Notes under the pieces: model-generated
Database searches by the model: none
What the model was told of the DNA's origin: nothing
What the model saw: only the letters and a program-made list of their open reading frames with translations
Part shown: positions 10,930 to 23,500 of the stretch, piece by piece
How the letters are laid out: the number at the start of each line of letters is the position of its first letter
Numbering within the stretch: position 1 is the stretch's first letter
Program-made: the position numbers and the translations under genes
Assembly: GCF_040869045.1 (NCBI RefSeq)
Contig: NC_090319.1
Span: 358,439,739-358,503,738, forward strand
From: Eurosta solidaginis
Taxonomy: Eukaryota > Arthropoda > Insecta > Diptera > Tephritidae
DNA length: 64,000 nt
Direction of reading: 5' to 3'

Positions 10930-12196
10930 AATCTTGGAATACGACTTTTGACCAATCAGGTCTACGGATACGGCTTTTTACTACATTTTCAAATTGATAG
11001 AGGGGTTGCTCGAGAACAACGAATTTGTGCTAGGTGTCTTTTTGACAAAGAAGGAGCCTTTAACAATGTCCTACCAGCGGTAATTGGAAGGGCCCTCTCA
11101 ACATTAGCAGCAGCAGATTTTTGTGTGGAAGAAGAAAAGTCGGACGGCGCAAATCACATTTGGGTGTTCTTTCTCCCTTGTTTTTGGTCATGGTAAGGAA
11201 CGATCTACCTCAGGACCTTGATAGTAGGGACTGTCAAATGGTGGGTTAGGCAGATGAACTGGCAATTCTAGTCAGGGTTAAATTTCTGATTACACTAAGA
11301 CACGTTTTACAGGGTTACCAAGGTGTCGTACCAGGTGGTCCAAATCATATGGATTAGCTGCCAACGCAAGCAAAAAGGAGCTTGGTTTGTTTACCCAGAG
11401 GTACAAGATTCCTAGATTTAGACTACCCTACCGTATAGGGAGTACAGCTGGTACTGTTTGGCAGGGTTAAATACCTTGGAATTATTCTTGACAGCAAGCT
11501 TTCATGGAAGCTTAGTGTAGGGGGCAGAGCTTGGATGGCTGGTACCTTTGCTATAATGTATAGTGGTCAATCCGATTCTCTTACACGGCGTTCTGGGCTG
11601 GTAGGGAGCACTAGATAGTTCTTCCCATTCTTCTGGAAGCAGTCCAGGCGAGGGTGGAAATAAGCGGTTCCTTAGAAAAACACTTACACTGACACTTAAA
11701 TCAGTGCAGTTATTGTACCCAGTTGACATCATGGGCGAAATGGCCGTAGCCCGGGCGGCAATACGGAATCAAGACCTAGGATACAATCTTGTGAATTATT
11801 AACACTACAACATTCTGACCGACTTCATCACTCATATTCCTTCAAGTCATGAATGGTTGTGGTGGAGTATCCTGCCATAAGCTCGGTGTTAGTCGGAAAC
11901 TGGAAATTAAGACTGCCCGAAGCGAACTTACTGTGTCTTTCAATGGAAACTTGCCCTATAAAGCTCATCTATGCATAGTAATTAGAGTGTTAACAGGGCA
12001 CTACCCAATGGGAGTGCATGCGGTGCGCATTAATATACTGGACAATACCAGCTGTGCTAGCTATATGAAGGAGGACCTGATGAAATCATCCAATAACTTC
12101 GGTCCGGGCGTATTCGATTCCCCGAAGGAAATTTCGACCATCGATGTTTCCTTTATTCGTATATTAATCGTTGTCATGCAGCGATTCGCTAAATAA
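10930..12196 (+). pseudogene. LINE reverse transcriptase and C-terminal remnant
   Basis: Scattered RT blocks remain in order: LFDKEGAFNNV (near 11040), a broken YADD box reading ADELAILV (near 11250), a KxELGLFTQRYKIP-like block (near 11370-11415), an LGxILDSKLSWK-like block (11475-11510), and the C-terminal motif VLTGHYPMGVHAVRI (11985-12035). Stops and frameshifts separate all of them. The order and the shared LTGH motif tie it to the fragment at 6300-6870. The element is an I/LOA/R1-group LINE relic; I cannot decide the clade by eye. Confidence 0.7.
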
Positions 12197-12239
12197 TTGG
12201 AAGCCAGTGGCACAGTTAGAGTATGTGGTAACTAATCGG

Positions 12240-12835
12240 GTCAATATAAAGGTGTTCAAATCAGCTGTTTCTTAAATGGACTACTATCACCAAACCAGAG
12301 CTGTCTGGATAAAAAGGGCACAAAAAATGGTTTGAATAAGGACAAGGATTTATATATCATAAAAAAATCGGCGCAATTACGCATCGGCAGCCACGCTGCA
12401 ATAGCCGGATACAAATTCGATGTTGTGAAGAAATCAGTGCTGCTAGCTTATGCTACTTTGGGAAGAGTACTCATTTGGTAACTAAGTAAGTTTAGTTAAG
12501 CTTATACTTTCATAGCCGTTAAAGTATCCTCCGGATTGCTTACCCTTTTTACAATTTCATGGACAATCACCGAAACAACCCGTCACTAAATTAAATCATC
12601 ATTAACACCGACATGCACTGGCTTACATGAAATTGGAGGCTCATAAATGGCTTGAAAACATGCGACGTCCAAATATGGAATGCCATAGCAGTTAAGATTA
12701 AAAGAAAATGGCAAGACTTACCGCCACAAAAAGTTGTTGGTATGACCCAGCAAAGAAAACGTTTGTTGGTTTGAAAGGAAACTGACAACACTTCCTTGAT
12801 TAAAACTAGTTAAGTAGTAAAAACAATAACAAAAT
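12240..12835. other. Unassigned spacer
   Basis: No open frame with gene character and no repeat recognised. Confidence 0.3.
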
Positions 12836-14290
12836 TAACAAGTAAAGGTGTCTAAGTCCCGGTGTAACCGAATATTATATACCCTGCGTGAGCTTCAATT
12901 GTACATTTCATTTCAGATAAATTACTTTTCTACATAAAACGTGGCACCGTCCGTTTAAAAGAAAAATGTCTCCCCATTTCCTCTTACAGTAAAACTCGAT
13001 AAGTGAAATATCATTGATTCAAAACTATTTTTTGCTAAGTTATAGCTTATTATTCTAGCCTACACCCTTTTAAACCTTTTAAACTTGTTTTACATCTAAG
13101 TTGCCGTGGCCTTTAACCGATCCCGTCCATTTTTACAAGAAATATTTTCTGCTATAGGGAAAATTTGTGTACAAAATTTCATTACGAACCGTTAATTTTT
13201 CTTCGAGTAATGGCTCCCGAAATATAAAAAATTTCTAGGTGATAAAAGGGGCGGTGCTACGCACATTTTCAAAAATTTTAGTATGTTCCAATTTGATGTT
13301 ATAATTCAATTTAGAAAGTAAAATTCTATTGATACAAAGCTCCTTTCCGCTAAGATATAGCTTATTATTTTCATCTACGACCCTTTTACAAATCTTTTAT
13401 TTAAAAGTGGGCGTGGTCTTTCACTGATCTCGTCCATTTTTTCTAGAAATATTTCCTGCTATAGGGAAAATCTGTGCACCCAATTTTATTACGATCCGTT
13501 AATTTTTCTTCGAGTTATGGCTCCCGAAACATAGAAAATTGCTTAGTCATAAAAGGGGCGGTGGCACGCCCGTCTTTTTAAATTTAAAGTTTTTCCTATT
13601 TATTGTTATAAATCCACTTGGGAAATGAAATACCATTGATATAAAGCTCTTTTTTGCTAAGATATAGCTAATTATTTTTGTCTACGACCCTTTTAAAAAT
13701 CTTTTATATAAAGGTGGGCGTGGTCTTTAGCCGATTTCGTAAATTTTTCTTCAAAGCATTCCTTATTGTAAAGATAACCCATCTGCTGAATTTTGTTACG
13801 ATAGGTTTAACGATTTTTGATTTATGATTAATAATATTTGTAAAATTGATTTTATCACAAGTGGGCGGTGCCACACCCATTTTAAAATTTTTTTTCAAAT
13901 TTTTATCAAGAGTCTTGATATCAGTCCACATGTCAAATTTTAACATTCTAGGTGTATTATATACTAAATAATCAGGTTTTTTGTGTTTTCCAAAGTGTTA
14001 TATATATAAAAAGTGGGCGTGGTTATCATCCGATTTCGCTTATTTTCAATAGCAATCTATTCTGGGTCCAGATAAGCTCGTGTAGCAAATTTGTTGAAAA
14101 TATCTCAATATTTCCTCAAGTTGCCGTGTTAACGGACGGACGGGCGGACGGACATGGCTCAATCAAATTTTTTTTCGATACTGATGATTTTGATATATGG
14201 AAGTCTATATCTATCTCGATTCCTTTATACCTGTACAACCAACTGTTATCCAATCAAACTTAATATACTCTGTGTGCAAAGCATGCTGAA
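12836..14290 (+). mobile_element. Divergent Helentron/DINE-1-like element, copy D
   Basis: It starts ACAAGTAAAGGTGTCTAAGT with the stem-loop CCCGGTGTAACCGAA and TATACCCTGCGTGAGC, and ends in AATATACTCTGTGTGCAAAG and GCTGAATATAAAA. The layout matches copies A-C but most of the sequence differs. Instead of 130-bp units it has about three units of about 307 bp (landmark ACGACCCTTTTAAAAATC near 13066, 13377 and 13683). GTGGGCGTGG boxes lie near 13406, 13713 and 14013, with GGGCGGTGGCACGCCC-type hairpins near 13250, 13555 and 13862. The 3' part from GGACATGGCTCAATC onward is nearly identical to copies A-C. It ends about 250 bp before the CFAP58-like gene 1 start codon. Confidence 0.7.
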
Positions 14291-14541
14291 TATAAAAATA
14301 TATTAAAATAAATAAACAAGTTGAGTCGCTATGGCAAGCCAAGAAGGTCAAAAATTTCGGCATTGGCAACAGAGATATCCTTAACTACATACCAATAAGC
14401 AATTGTTAAGTCAATAATCCAGTTGGAGTAGATTCGCTACAAAAAAAAGAAACATAGTGCCATCGACGCATATTCAATTGAAAATTACAAATTTATTTGA
14501 ATTAGTACTTTAAATTTGTTTTCAAAAAGTAAGACCTAAAA

Positions 14542-17500
14542 ATGAGTGCGGGGTCTAGAGCTTCCTGTTCGGATGATGAACCTTTAGTACCCGAAGATTT
14601 TGATGATGATTTCTACACAACCTTAATGGATAAAGTACCTGAGGTAAATTTATGGAAAAAATTTTACACTTTGATTAGGAATAAATTATTACCACTTTTA
14701 TAAATTCCGTATTCCTTTTCAGATCACTAAAGCTCTGCGTCAGAAGGATACTCACGAAAATGCAGATAACGTTCAACGTTTGGTTATTTGTTCAAATCGT
14801 TATAAATCCGATTGGCATATGGAGCAGTTGCGCGGTCAAGAGCTCAGTGAAGAAATACAACGCCTAAAAGAACGTTTGGATCATGTCAATAAGCTGAGTA
14901 AAATGGATCAAGCAACTATAGCTGAATTGCGTACAGTCATCGGTGAGTTCAGGGTTTTTTAAATTATTGATCGATACTACCTAAAAATACGTACATAAAA
15001 TTTCGAAATGTGTAGAAAGCGCTTGGATGCAAAAGGATGCTGCTCAGACCCGTGAACATCTCGCTCAGGATGAAATGTTGAAGATGCGCGAAAAGGTGGA
15101 TACACTTGAGCAAATGGTGGAGCATTTGAGCGATAAACGTTCGGGTTTGCAAAAGTGCGTAAATAAATGGTTATGGTGTATAAACTATTTTCCTTTGAAC
15201 TATAATTTTTTTTTTATATTCAGTAGTACTTGTACACCAGGCTCTTACAACTTTGATTGTATAACAGGGGTTTGCAAATACTATGTCCTTCCGTTAACAC
15301 GAAATCCAAATTGAGACATCTTTTGTTTTGTTGATTTTCCTTCAAGGTGGATATTTGATGCATATTGAAACGGCTTTCTGTCATTAATTGCAAAAACAGA
15401 TATTTCAATTAATTGTTTTGTTTTTGGTTTGCATCTGTAAAAACAACAATGTTATGATATTTCACTACATTTTTGCAAATTGCGTGAGCCTTTCACATTA
15501 CATTGAAATTAGCCATCACACAAAGAAAAGTTTTGAAATACAAAAAACCATTATCAAATTAGACCTATTCCTGCTATGTTATAACGTTAAATGCGTATTG
15601 AGCCGCATTATATAATATTAAGGTTCGCCGCGCACCCCGTACGTTGACACTTCACAACCCCCCGAATTACGAGGTGGTTAAGTTCTTATCCACTGTTAGG
15701 CTTTTCAGGAATTTAGAGTAGGCCTTTAGAATGTTAAAACTGTGACTTGAATACACTGCGATGGGACAGACTTAGAACTAGTACCATCTCTTAATGCTAG
15801 AGTTCTGCAGTAATTCGGTACTAGTCCGTTTGAATCCAGTTCACTCAGAAACCAATGGTTGAGGATCTTGTCCAAATGCAGTGCATACGATTTTATTATA
15901 CCGACGTCAAATCGTCACTATCTTATATAAGCACGAAAGTATCCCTAGACTACCCCAACTCCCTTTTGAAATTAACAAGTTTTTTCTTATTTTATATAGT
16001 AAACGCGATGAGCAAAAGGAACGTGAAAGTCTTACTAATGAGATTCGTGAACTTAATAAACGTTTGCAAATACAACGTCTCTACACCACCGAAGTGGAAA
16101 CAATGACACAAAATATGGAAGAAAAAAATAAAGCTTTAGTTAAAATGCTCGATGTAAGTTTAGTTGAACATAAAACATTAAAACTTAACAGTCCCTGATT
16201 ATTATACAATTTCTAGGAAACCTCGAATGAAGTCTACAACATGCGAAAACGATTGGACACGCTTGAAAAGGAGCTCGCTCAAACTCGCGCCGAAGAAACG
16301 AAAGTCAAAGAAAAGATACAACAACTAAAAACCCAAAATGAGAAACTAACAAAAATGAAAGTGCGACAAAATTTACAAATACTTTCACTTAAAACCAATC
16401 TCGATCATCTGCATACACAACATAATGTGACATGCAACAAGTTGGCTAAGATCACCGTGGAATTGGAATATGCGATACAGGAGCGAGATGAGAATAAGCG
16501 ATCATTGGCACAGAGGAGTAGTCTACTGAAGGTAAATGTATTTAATAGGGGCCAATTTCAAACAAAAACTTATCTTTCCCACACATAGGTGCGTGAGGAT
16601 GAAATATTGAAATTGAAACGCGAAAACACAAAACTAATAAAATCCGAAGAGAATACGTCGCGTAAATATGCTGCCTTGAATGATGCGCGCGCTAAAGCGG
16701 AGCAGGAAAATACACAATTAAAGTAAGTTTTTGAATTAGTTCGTAGTGATTCTTAATCGAACTCCTATTCGCAGAACACAATTGAACACCCAGGAAAAAG
16801 AGTTGGAGTCAATGCGTCGTATTGTACGTAATCTTGAGAAGAACAATGAAGGTCTCATTAAGGAACGGGACACATTAAAGCTTGACTTTGTTGCCGAACG
16901 TCAATTGGCTATACAGACGGATGAACAATTTCAGGAGTCCCAGCATGAAATCAAATCCCTTAAGGAGTCTAAATTTGCATTGGAAATACGTTTAAAGAAA
17001 CTACAAGAGGACTATACGAAAGTGCAGAAGGAAAAAGTGAAGAAAGTAGAAGAGATACAAGTGCTTATGGATAAAATTGATGCCGTACAAAGTGAGTTTG
17101 AATAGAGACATAGCTTTAGTCTAGATAAAGGGATTTCAAAATGAAATGATGCGTTGCAAAAAAGGTCACAGGAAGACATTTTCTTGCGGGGAATTCCCCT
17201 GTTTTCAGAATTTTCATTCTATCTTGATACGTACCAAATATTTCAAAAACGATGTCTTTTTTCAAAGAGCTTGCCTAGGTTTCGAAGAAAATCTTTCTTC
17301 TCCGGGCAGTGTAGTTTATAGGATAACTCCATTTAGTATAAGCCTTATATTTTTCATGGAGGTTAGTTCGTTTTGCATGCATTACCACAAATGTGTCTAT
17401 AAAAGTGGCATTACTGTAAATAAATTTGAAAGAGAGCAATTTTTCATCAAGAAAACCCGTTGAATTTATGGCACGCAATGAAGGCTCTCTAAATTTCAAG

Positions 17501-20500
17501 GAGTTGGGTTAGTGTTGCAAGCAGTCGTTCTAATTCCAGTTAATGGTAAGAAATAAGTTCACTATAGATACCTCAAATATGGTGAATCCTTGTTGGGTAA
17601 GATAATAGTAGAAGGCAAAGTTTCCATGATTGCAAGGAGGACTGCCTTTATTAATTTTGAAAAAGATGTTTTTCTGTCAAGAAGCAAGTTAGATTTCAAG
17701 AAAGGTGTTGAATGAATACAATCCCACACGAGCGGGTGTTGTTATTTTTGTATTAACAGTGTAACCCCATTTAATTGGTTGCGTCCCTCCCACAAATTGT
17801 CACCCTCGGAGCAGCTCCTTGCAGCTGGACTACACCATACCCTCCTGCTCCGCAAAGGTATTGAACCTAACCCCGGTCCCAGTCTGTGGTTCTGTCGGAA
17901 AAGGATTTATCTCAGACGGTCATACTCTTGCCAGTGTGTCACAAGAGTGATAGGAGGCTGTAACAGTTTTTCAGATACTTCCATCATCACCGCACAACTT
18001 ATATAATGTGTCGACTGGCGACCACAAGATGGTTGATCGCTAAACATAAAGGATCGAACTAAAATAGCATCGTAAGACCACCAGTTATGTTGAACCCGAA
18101 GACATTATCTAGAGATTTGTGACCGCGATTTTTATCGCAAATTTTGGCACACAATACATTTCAAACGGTAAACCTAAGACTGATGCACAAACATCAAAGC
18201 TGTAAAGTCATGAATCCAGCTGGCATTGGCATGTTGATGTTTATATATCTTGGCTGCGACGACGCTAACGCGTACCTTGAACTTTTAACAGCCCTATTTT
18301 GCCGTTCCTGAGAATTGATGACAGGCAACTCCTGGTACCATTTCTGAAAACTAGAAACCTAGTCAGGGCGAATAAAATCGAACGATATCTCTCTTTTCGC
18401 CTTAGAAAATGTTCTCTTGCTACAGCAACAGTCTTCGGCTTACTTGCATAGTGATAGTCGATGTTAGACCAATGAAATGTTTAACATGCACTTCTTTCTA
18501 AACTGTCACAGATCTGGGCATCATAGAATACAACGACTTTAATGCAGATCTACCTCCCAAAAGCTAACAATAAGATATTTCCTAACGCTCTACTTGTGAC
18601 GAGGCCAACCATATACATAGAGAGTCAGTCGATAAGTGCTTTTGTCAAGTTAAGTTCGCAGAAATCCGTAATAACAGCTAAAATTACACTTGCGGCAGAA
18701 GAAGAACAGATATGACCCAAAGAGATGGGACCACTATACTACGCTACTCAACAACGATCTGGGTTCACTACAACGGTAGTGTAAAGAGCACTGTCACTTG
18801 TATTGTGCTTTCAACTTCGGTTTGATCGAAAACTATTGAAACTGCTCCGTGCTAATTAAGGACTGCTACAAAACTAAGAATAGTTGGAAGTGAAAAATAA
18901 TTTTTTTGATTTTCCGAGAGGTTGTACGTGGTAAAGTTTTTCCACTGCTATCCAATTCACAAGATATTCTATTGTTGTTGCTGTTGTGTTAACGATTTTG
19001 CAGGTTATTCCTATATCCGGTACTTTGCGCTAACAAGTACTTTAACGTACTAGCCCGACCATCTCGGGGACGGCCACTATGACCACATTAAACCTTCTAG
19101 GCCATACTACTCCCTCGCTCTAGTTATATGAGGAGCTTGAGGTGGCCAGAGCCTCGCCTGCTAAATATATGTATAATACATTAATATTTGTAACAGGATT
19201 CCCTCGCGTTGTCGAGGTTGACAATTGGGTCGCGGAAGGTCTCTTTTTCGCCGTATGTGCTATGATTTAACCAAAATTTGCATTGGAAACCATGAAAACA
19301 ACTCAAGTTGTAAATTTTTGCATGAATATAACACTCTTGTGAATTACCCATATATCATATTGTGACGAACATTAGCAACACTAAGGGATACTATCATCTC
19401 TAAGCCGATGCTAAGCAGTGATTTGTGTGCACATCAATAAATCAATCATTATGTCTACACATATGTACGTACACGCAGCGCAGAAGAGACGCACAAACAC
19501 ATCCAGATATCTTATCTGAGATGCTCCCAAAAGTATGCAATTATAATTGTGCTCACAGATACACGCGCATATGAGAAGCTATAAACGTAGTAATTTTATA
19601 GCTGATAACCAACTAGTAAATTCTAGAAATGGAAGCGCCTAGAAGTATGCGATCGAGAAATCACAGAGTATAAAAGGCAGCAACAGTAGAGGAACGGGAA
19701 TCAGTTTGATTTAAGACGCTATCTGGCGAGCAATAGTAGTGTTATTGTGAAGTACTTTAATAAAGGCCATTTTGCATTATTGAATAGTGGAGTTATTTAT
19801 TCAACAGTTTAGTGATTCGAACGTTAGCAGAAGGTTGCAAATAAGCGGAATGCACTAAATTCATTACAATTGGTGTCAGAAGAGGAATGGTTGAATAAAT
19901 TCCAAAGATTTTGAATACAACTTGGCAAAGTTGAGTGAATTAAAGATCCAGCAACTGAAAAGGAGTTGCAGAATCGTGGATTGAATACAAGCGGCAATAA
20001 GATCGAACTTCAAGCACGGCTACGAGAGAAGAAGAGGAAGAATCAACAACAAAAATTTAAGAGAAAAATAAAACATCACAGACAGATACGAGCACAGACT
20101 TGAACAAGATTTTGGCCGCAATATCTGCTCAAACAACGACAGTGTCATCTCAACTGCCAGAATAGAAGACATATATGTCATCTCAACTGGCAGCACAGAA
20201 GACGTATATGGTATCCCATCTGGAATCCCAGGAGACACGTATAACATTCAAGATTGAAGAAAGAAACGCGTATTTCAGAAATGTCGTCGCAAATATCATC
20301 CCAACTGGAATCACAGGAGATACGTATCTCAGAGATGTCGTCAGAAATAACATCAGAAATGTCGGCACAAATTTCAGCACAGGTATCGTCAAAGATCTCT
20401 GCACAAAAATGCAATTTGAGAACAAAATCGAGGCTGAGGTAGATGATTTAAAAGGTCGTATACAGGAGCTGCAACTAAATCGCCCAGTTGTTTCAGTAAG

Positions 20501-23500
20501 CAATACGAAGGTAAAAACTCCATTTTTGACGGCTCTGTTCCTTTCCAGGTGTTTAAGATTCAGTTTGAAAAGACCGAAACAGTGAACAAATGGAGTGCTG
20601 AAGATAAAGTTGCTGCACTATTCGTGGCATTGAAAGGATCTGCTGCTGAAATCCAATAGACTATTCCCGAAGGAGAGCGGAACAACAACGAAACATTGAT
20701 GAGCGCTCTAGATAGACGATACGGAACTGAGGATAGGAGACAGATATACCAAATGGAGTTACTGAACCACTTCCAGAGGCCTGGTGAAACATTGAAGAGT
20801 TTGCGTCGGATGTTGAAAGGCTGGCATATTTAGCGAATGCGGACGCACCCGTGGAATACACTGAAAGGGTAAAGATTCAGAGCTTTATAAATGGCATACG
20901 ATACGTCAAAACAAAGCGAGCTACATACGCAAACCCAAAGCCAACATTCGCAGAAACGGTATCACATGCTCTGATTCAGGCAACAGCGTCGCTTCTGTGT
21001 AAGCCAGTTTTCAAAGCACGCCGTGTGGAAGTAAAAAGGCCAGAATAGGTAGACGCAATTTTAGAAACTTTAAAAGGAACGCAACAGAAGAATAATGGTA
21101 CAATCAAATGTTTCAAGTGCGGTAACCCAGGTCACATTGCTCGTCATTGTAGCACCGGTCCTGGCAGTTCCAACTTGGGTGGCCGTAAATGCAAAGCTGG
21201 AGGAGATAAGCAAGAGCGAGTCAGATGTAAAGATCGAAAACTTGCCCCAGCTATTGAATGTCCTATGATATCTGTGTCTCAAATTGGAAGTAAATCAAGC
21301 AGTCTTACCATCAGAGGGAATGTCGATGGCAAGGAACGTGTACTGATTGTAGATACGGGCGCATCTCATTCCTTGATACGATCTGATTTGGTCTATAGGA
21401 GAGTAAAGCCATTACCTGGAGCAAGGTTGCGTACGGTCACTGGCGAGTATAACCAAGTCCTGGGAGAAGTGATCTGTGAAGTCTTAATTGGGAAGGTCAT
21501 GGTTCTACACAAATGCGTTGTAGCGGAGATTATTGATGAAGTCATATTGGGAGTGGACTTCTTAGTTGACCATAAAATCAGGATCGACATGCGATAAGTA
21601 TTATGCGTTATAAGAACCAGGATATACCACTCAACTTCAGTTTGGAGAAAGGGTTCAGTAGTAATCGAGTACTGGTGGAGAAGACTCGACAAAGCCCACG
21701 AAAGTCAAAGGCAAATAATGATGGATCCAATGGGCCAAATCAAGCGAAATCAAAAGTACCTGCGAGAGAAACACTGGCATTGACAAAACTAAATGGACGC
21801 ACAAAAACGAGGTAACGAATTTCCCGCAAAGAATGCGAGCGTAGTTTCAAGCCGGGGCGCACTACTGTTGTGAAACGTGGGAACGATACTGATTATGCGA
21901 AGCCAATCTGTCAAGCGCAAGCTCTACGAAGTAGTTCATTGGCCAAACAACAGGGTGTGAGGGAACGGCCCAGGGTAATGAGTAGTAAGATGAAACGCAG
22001 GTACGATGAGAACAATAATTCGGAAGGTTTCTTTCGGTGCAGTTGGGAAGGCCCATACAAAGTTGTGAAGAAGATCAGTGATACAATATACCGCATACAA
22101 ACTATTGGGAAACCACGAAGTAGAAGAGTGGTACATTTGGAGATGCTAGCGGCGTTTAGATCAGGAAATTTGTCTGATCGGGACGATGCAGATATCTTAT
22201 CTGAGATGCTCCCAAAAGTATGCAATTATAATTGTGCTCACATATACACGCGCATATGAGAAGCTATAAACGTAGTAATTATATAGCTGATAACCAACTA
22301 GTAAATTCTAGAAATGGAAGCGCCTAGAAGTATGCGAACGAGAAATCACAGAGTATAAAAGGCAGCAACAGTAGTGGTATGGGAATCAGTTTGATTTAAG
22401 ACGCTATCTGGCGAGCAATAGTAGAGTTATTGTGAAGTACTTTAATAAAGGCCATTTTGCATTATTGAATAGTGGAGTTATTTATTCAACAGTTTAGTGA
22501 TTCGAACGTTAACAGAAGGTTACAAATAAGCGGAATTCAGTAAATTCGTTACAATATTTTAATATGGCACAACGCCGAAACCGTTTTGTCTCCAAACCAA
22601 ATTTGACAAGGGATGTCTGAAAATCGTTCCATTATTCGTAGCAGCAAACCATTTCTCATAGATAAAAAGCAAGAAGGATGGTACACATTAAGACGAAGCT
22701 TGAGCCTCAACTTTGGAAACTCCATTTGGACATATTCGGCGCAATAACTACTGCAAAGGTCCACGAGGATAATGAAACTTCCGCTTTTACTATCATCACC
22801 CTTGATTTTAACTTATTCTAGGTGGCACTATTAACTTCAAACATGTTATGCCCAACAAAGGAAAACGTACTGAAATTTCGAGGGTGAAACGACTTGTTCT
22901 TGCAGAAGTGGGGCTAATACTAGATACTGATATTATGCGGTCATAGCGGCCTAAAATCCGAAGGAGCATTACCAACGCTGGTATCAGTGCTCTCAACATT
23001 CGAAACAATAGCGTTTTACAACAAATAAGGTTCGCGCAAACCGGAAATGTGATTAGTCTTGTCTTGTAGCCTAACTTATGCAAGGTATGAAATGGTTTGA
23101 AATGTATGTGTGAATCCCACCGCGTGAGTCTATATTTTCATATCTCAACGCGCACTCCTTCCACCATCTTCAGGACTAGGATTTGACAGAAAAACGAATG
23201 AAAATGCCTACTTGGATAAGATGGGGTCTTCAGTGTTTCTTTTTTAAATTTTTTTGATCAAAGGGAGTTCCATAATTATATATACTGTGGAATTTTTAAG
23301 AAGGAACTGGTTTCATACAAACCATGCGTCCTAAATTAAAGGATGTTTGACAAATATTTACATAACCTCTTTTATGGATCATAGGTCATATATAGATTTG
23401 TGAGACATGTTGATGTTTCGCCGCATTTTTTCTCGTTTCTCTTCCGTGCTATAATCTGGAATAAGAAAGTATCTTTTTAAAGACTATGTGTTTTGTGTGT

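Larger units (their letters stand above)
19361..22553 (+). mobile_element. Gypsy-type LTR retrotransposon, internally deleted
   Basis: Bounded by 4-bp target duplications ATAT (19357-19360 and 22554-22557). The 5' LTR is 19361-19867 (507 bp, TGTGACG...TTACA). It is followed by a primer-binding-site candidate, TGGTGTCAGAAG, at 19871. The 3' LTR shares the last 364 bp (22190-22553) but lacks the first about 145 bp, because coding sequence joins directly into mid-LTR. Remaining coding parts in order are SAP-like and gag sequence, a CCHC knuckle, an aspartic protease, and an integrase C-terminal part. Reverse transcriptase, RNase H and the integrase core are gone. It inserted in intron 7 of CFAP58-like gene 1, in the same sense. 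Confidence 0.85.
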
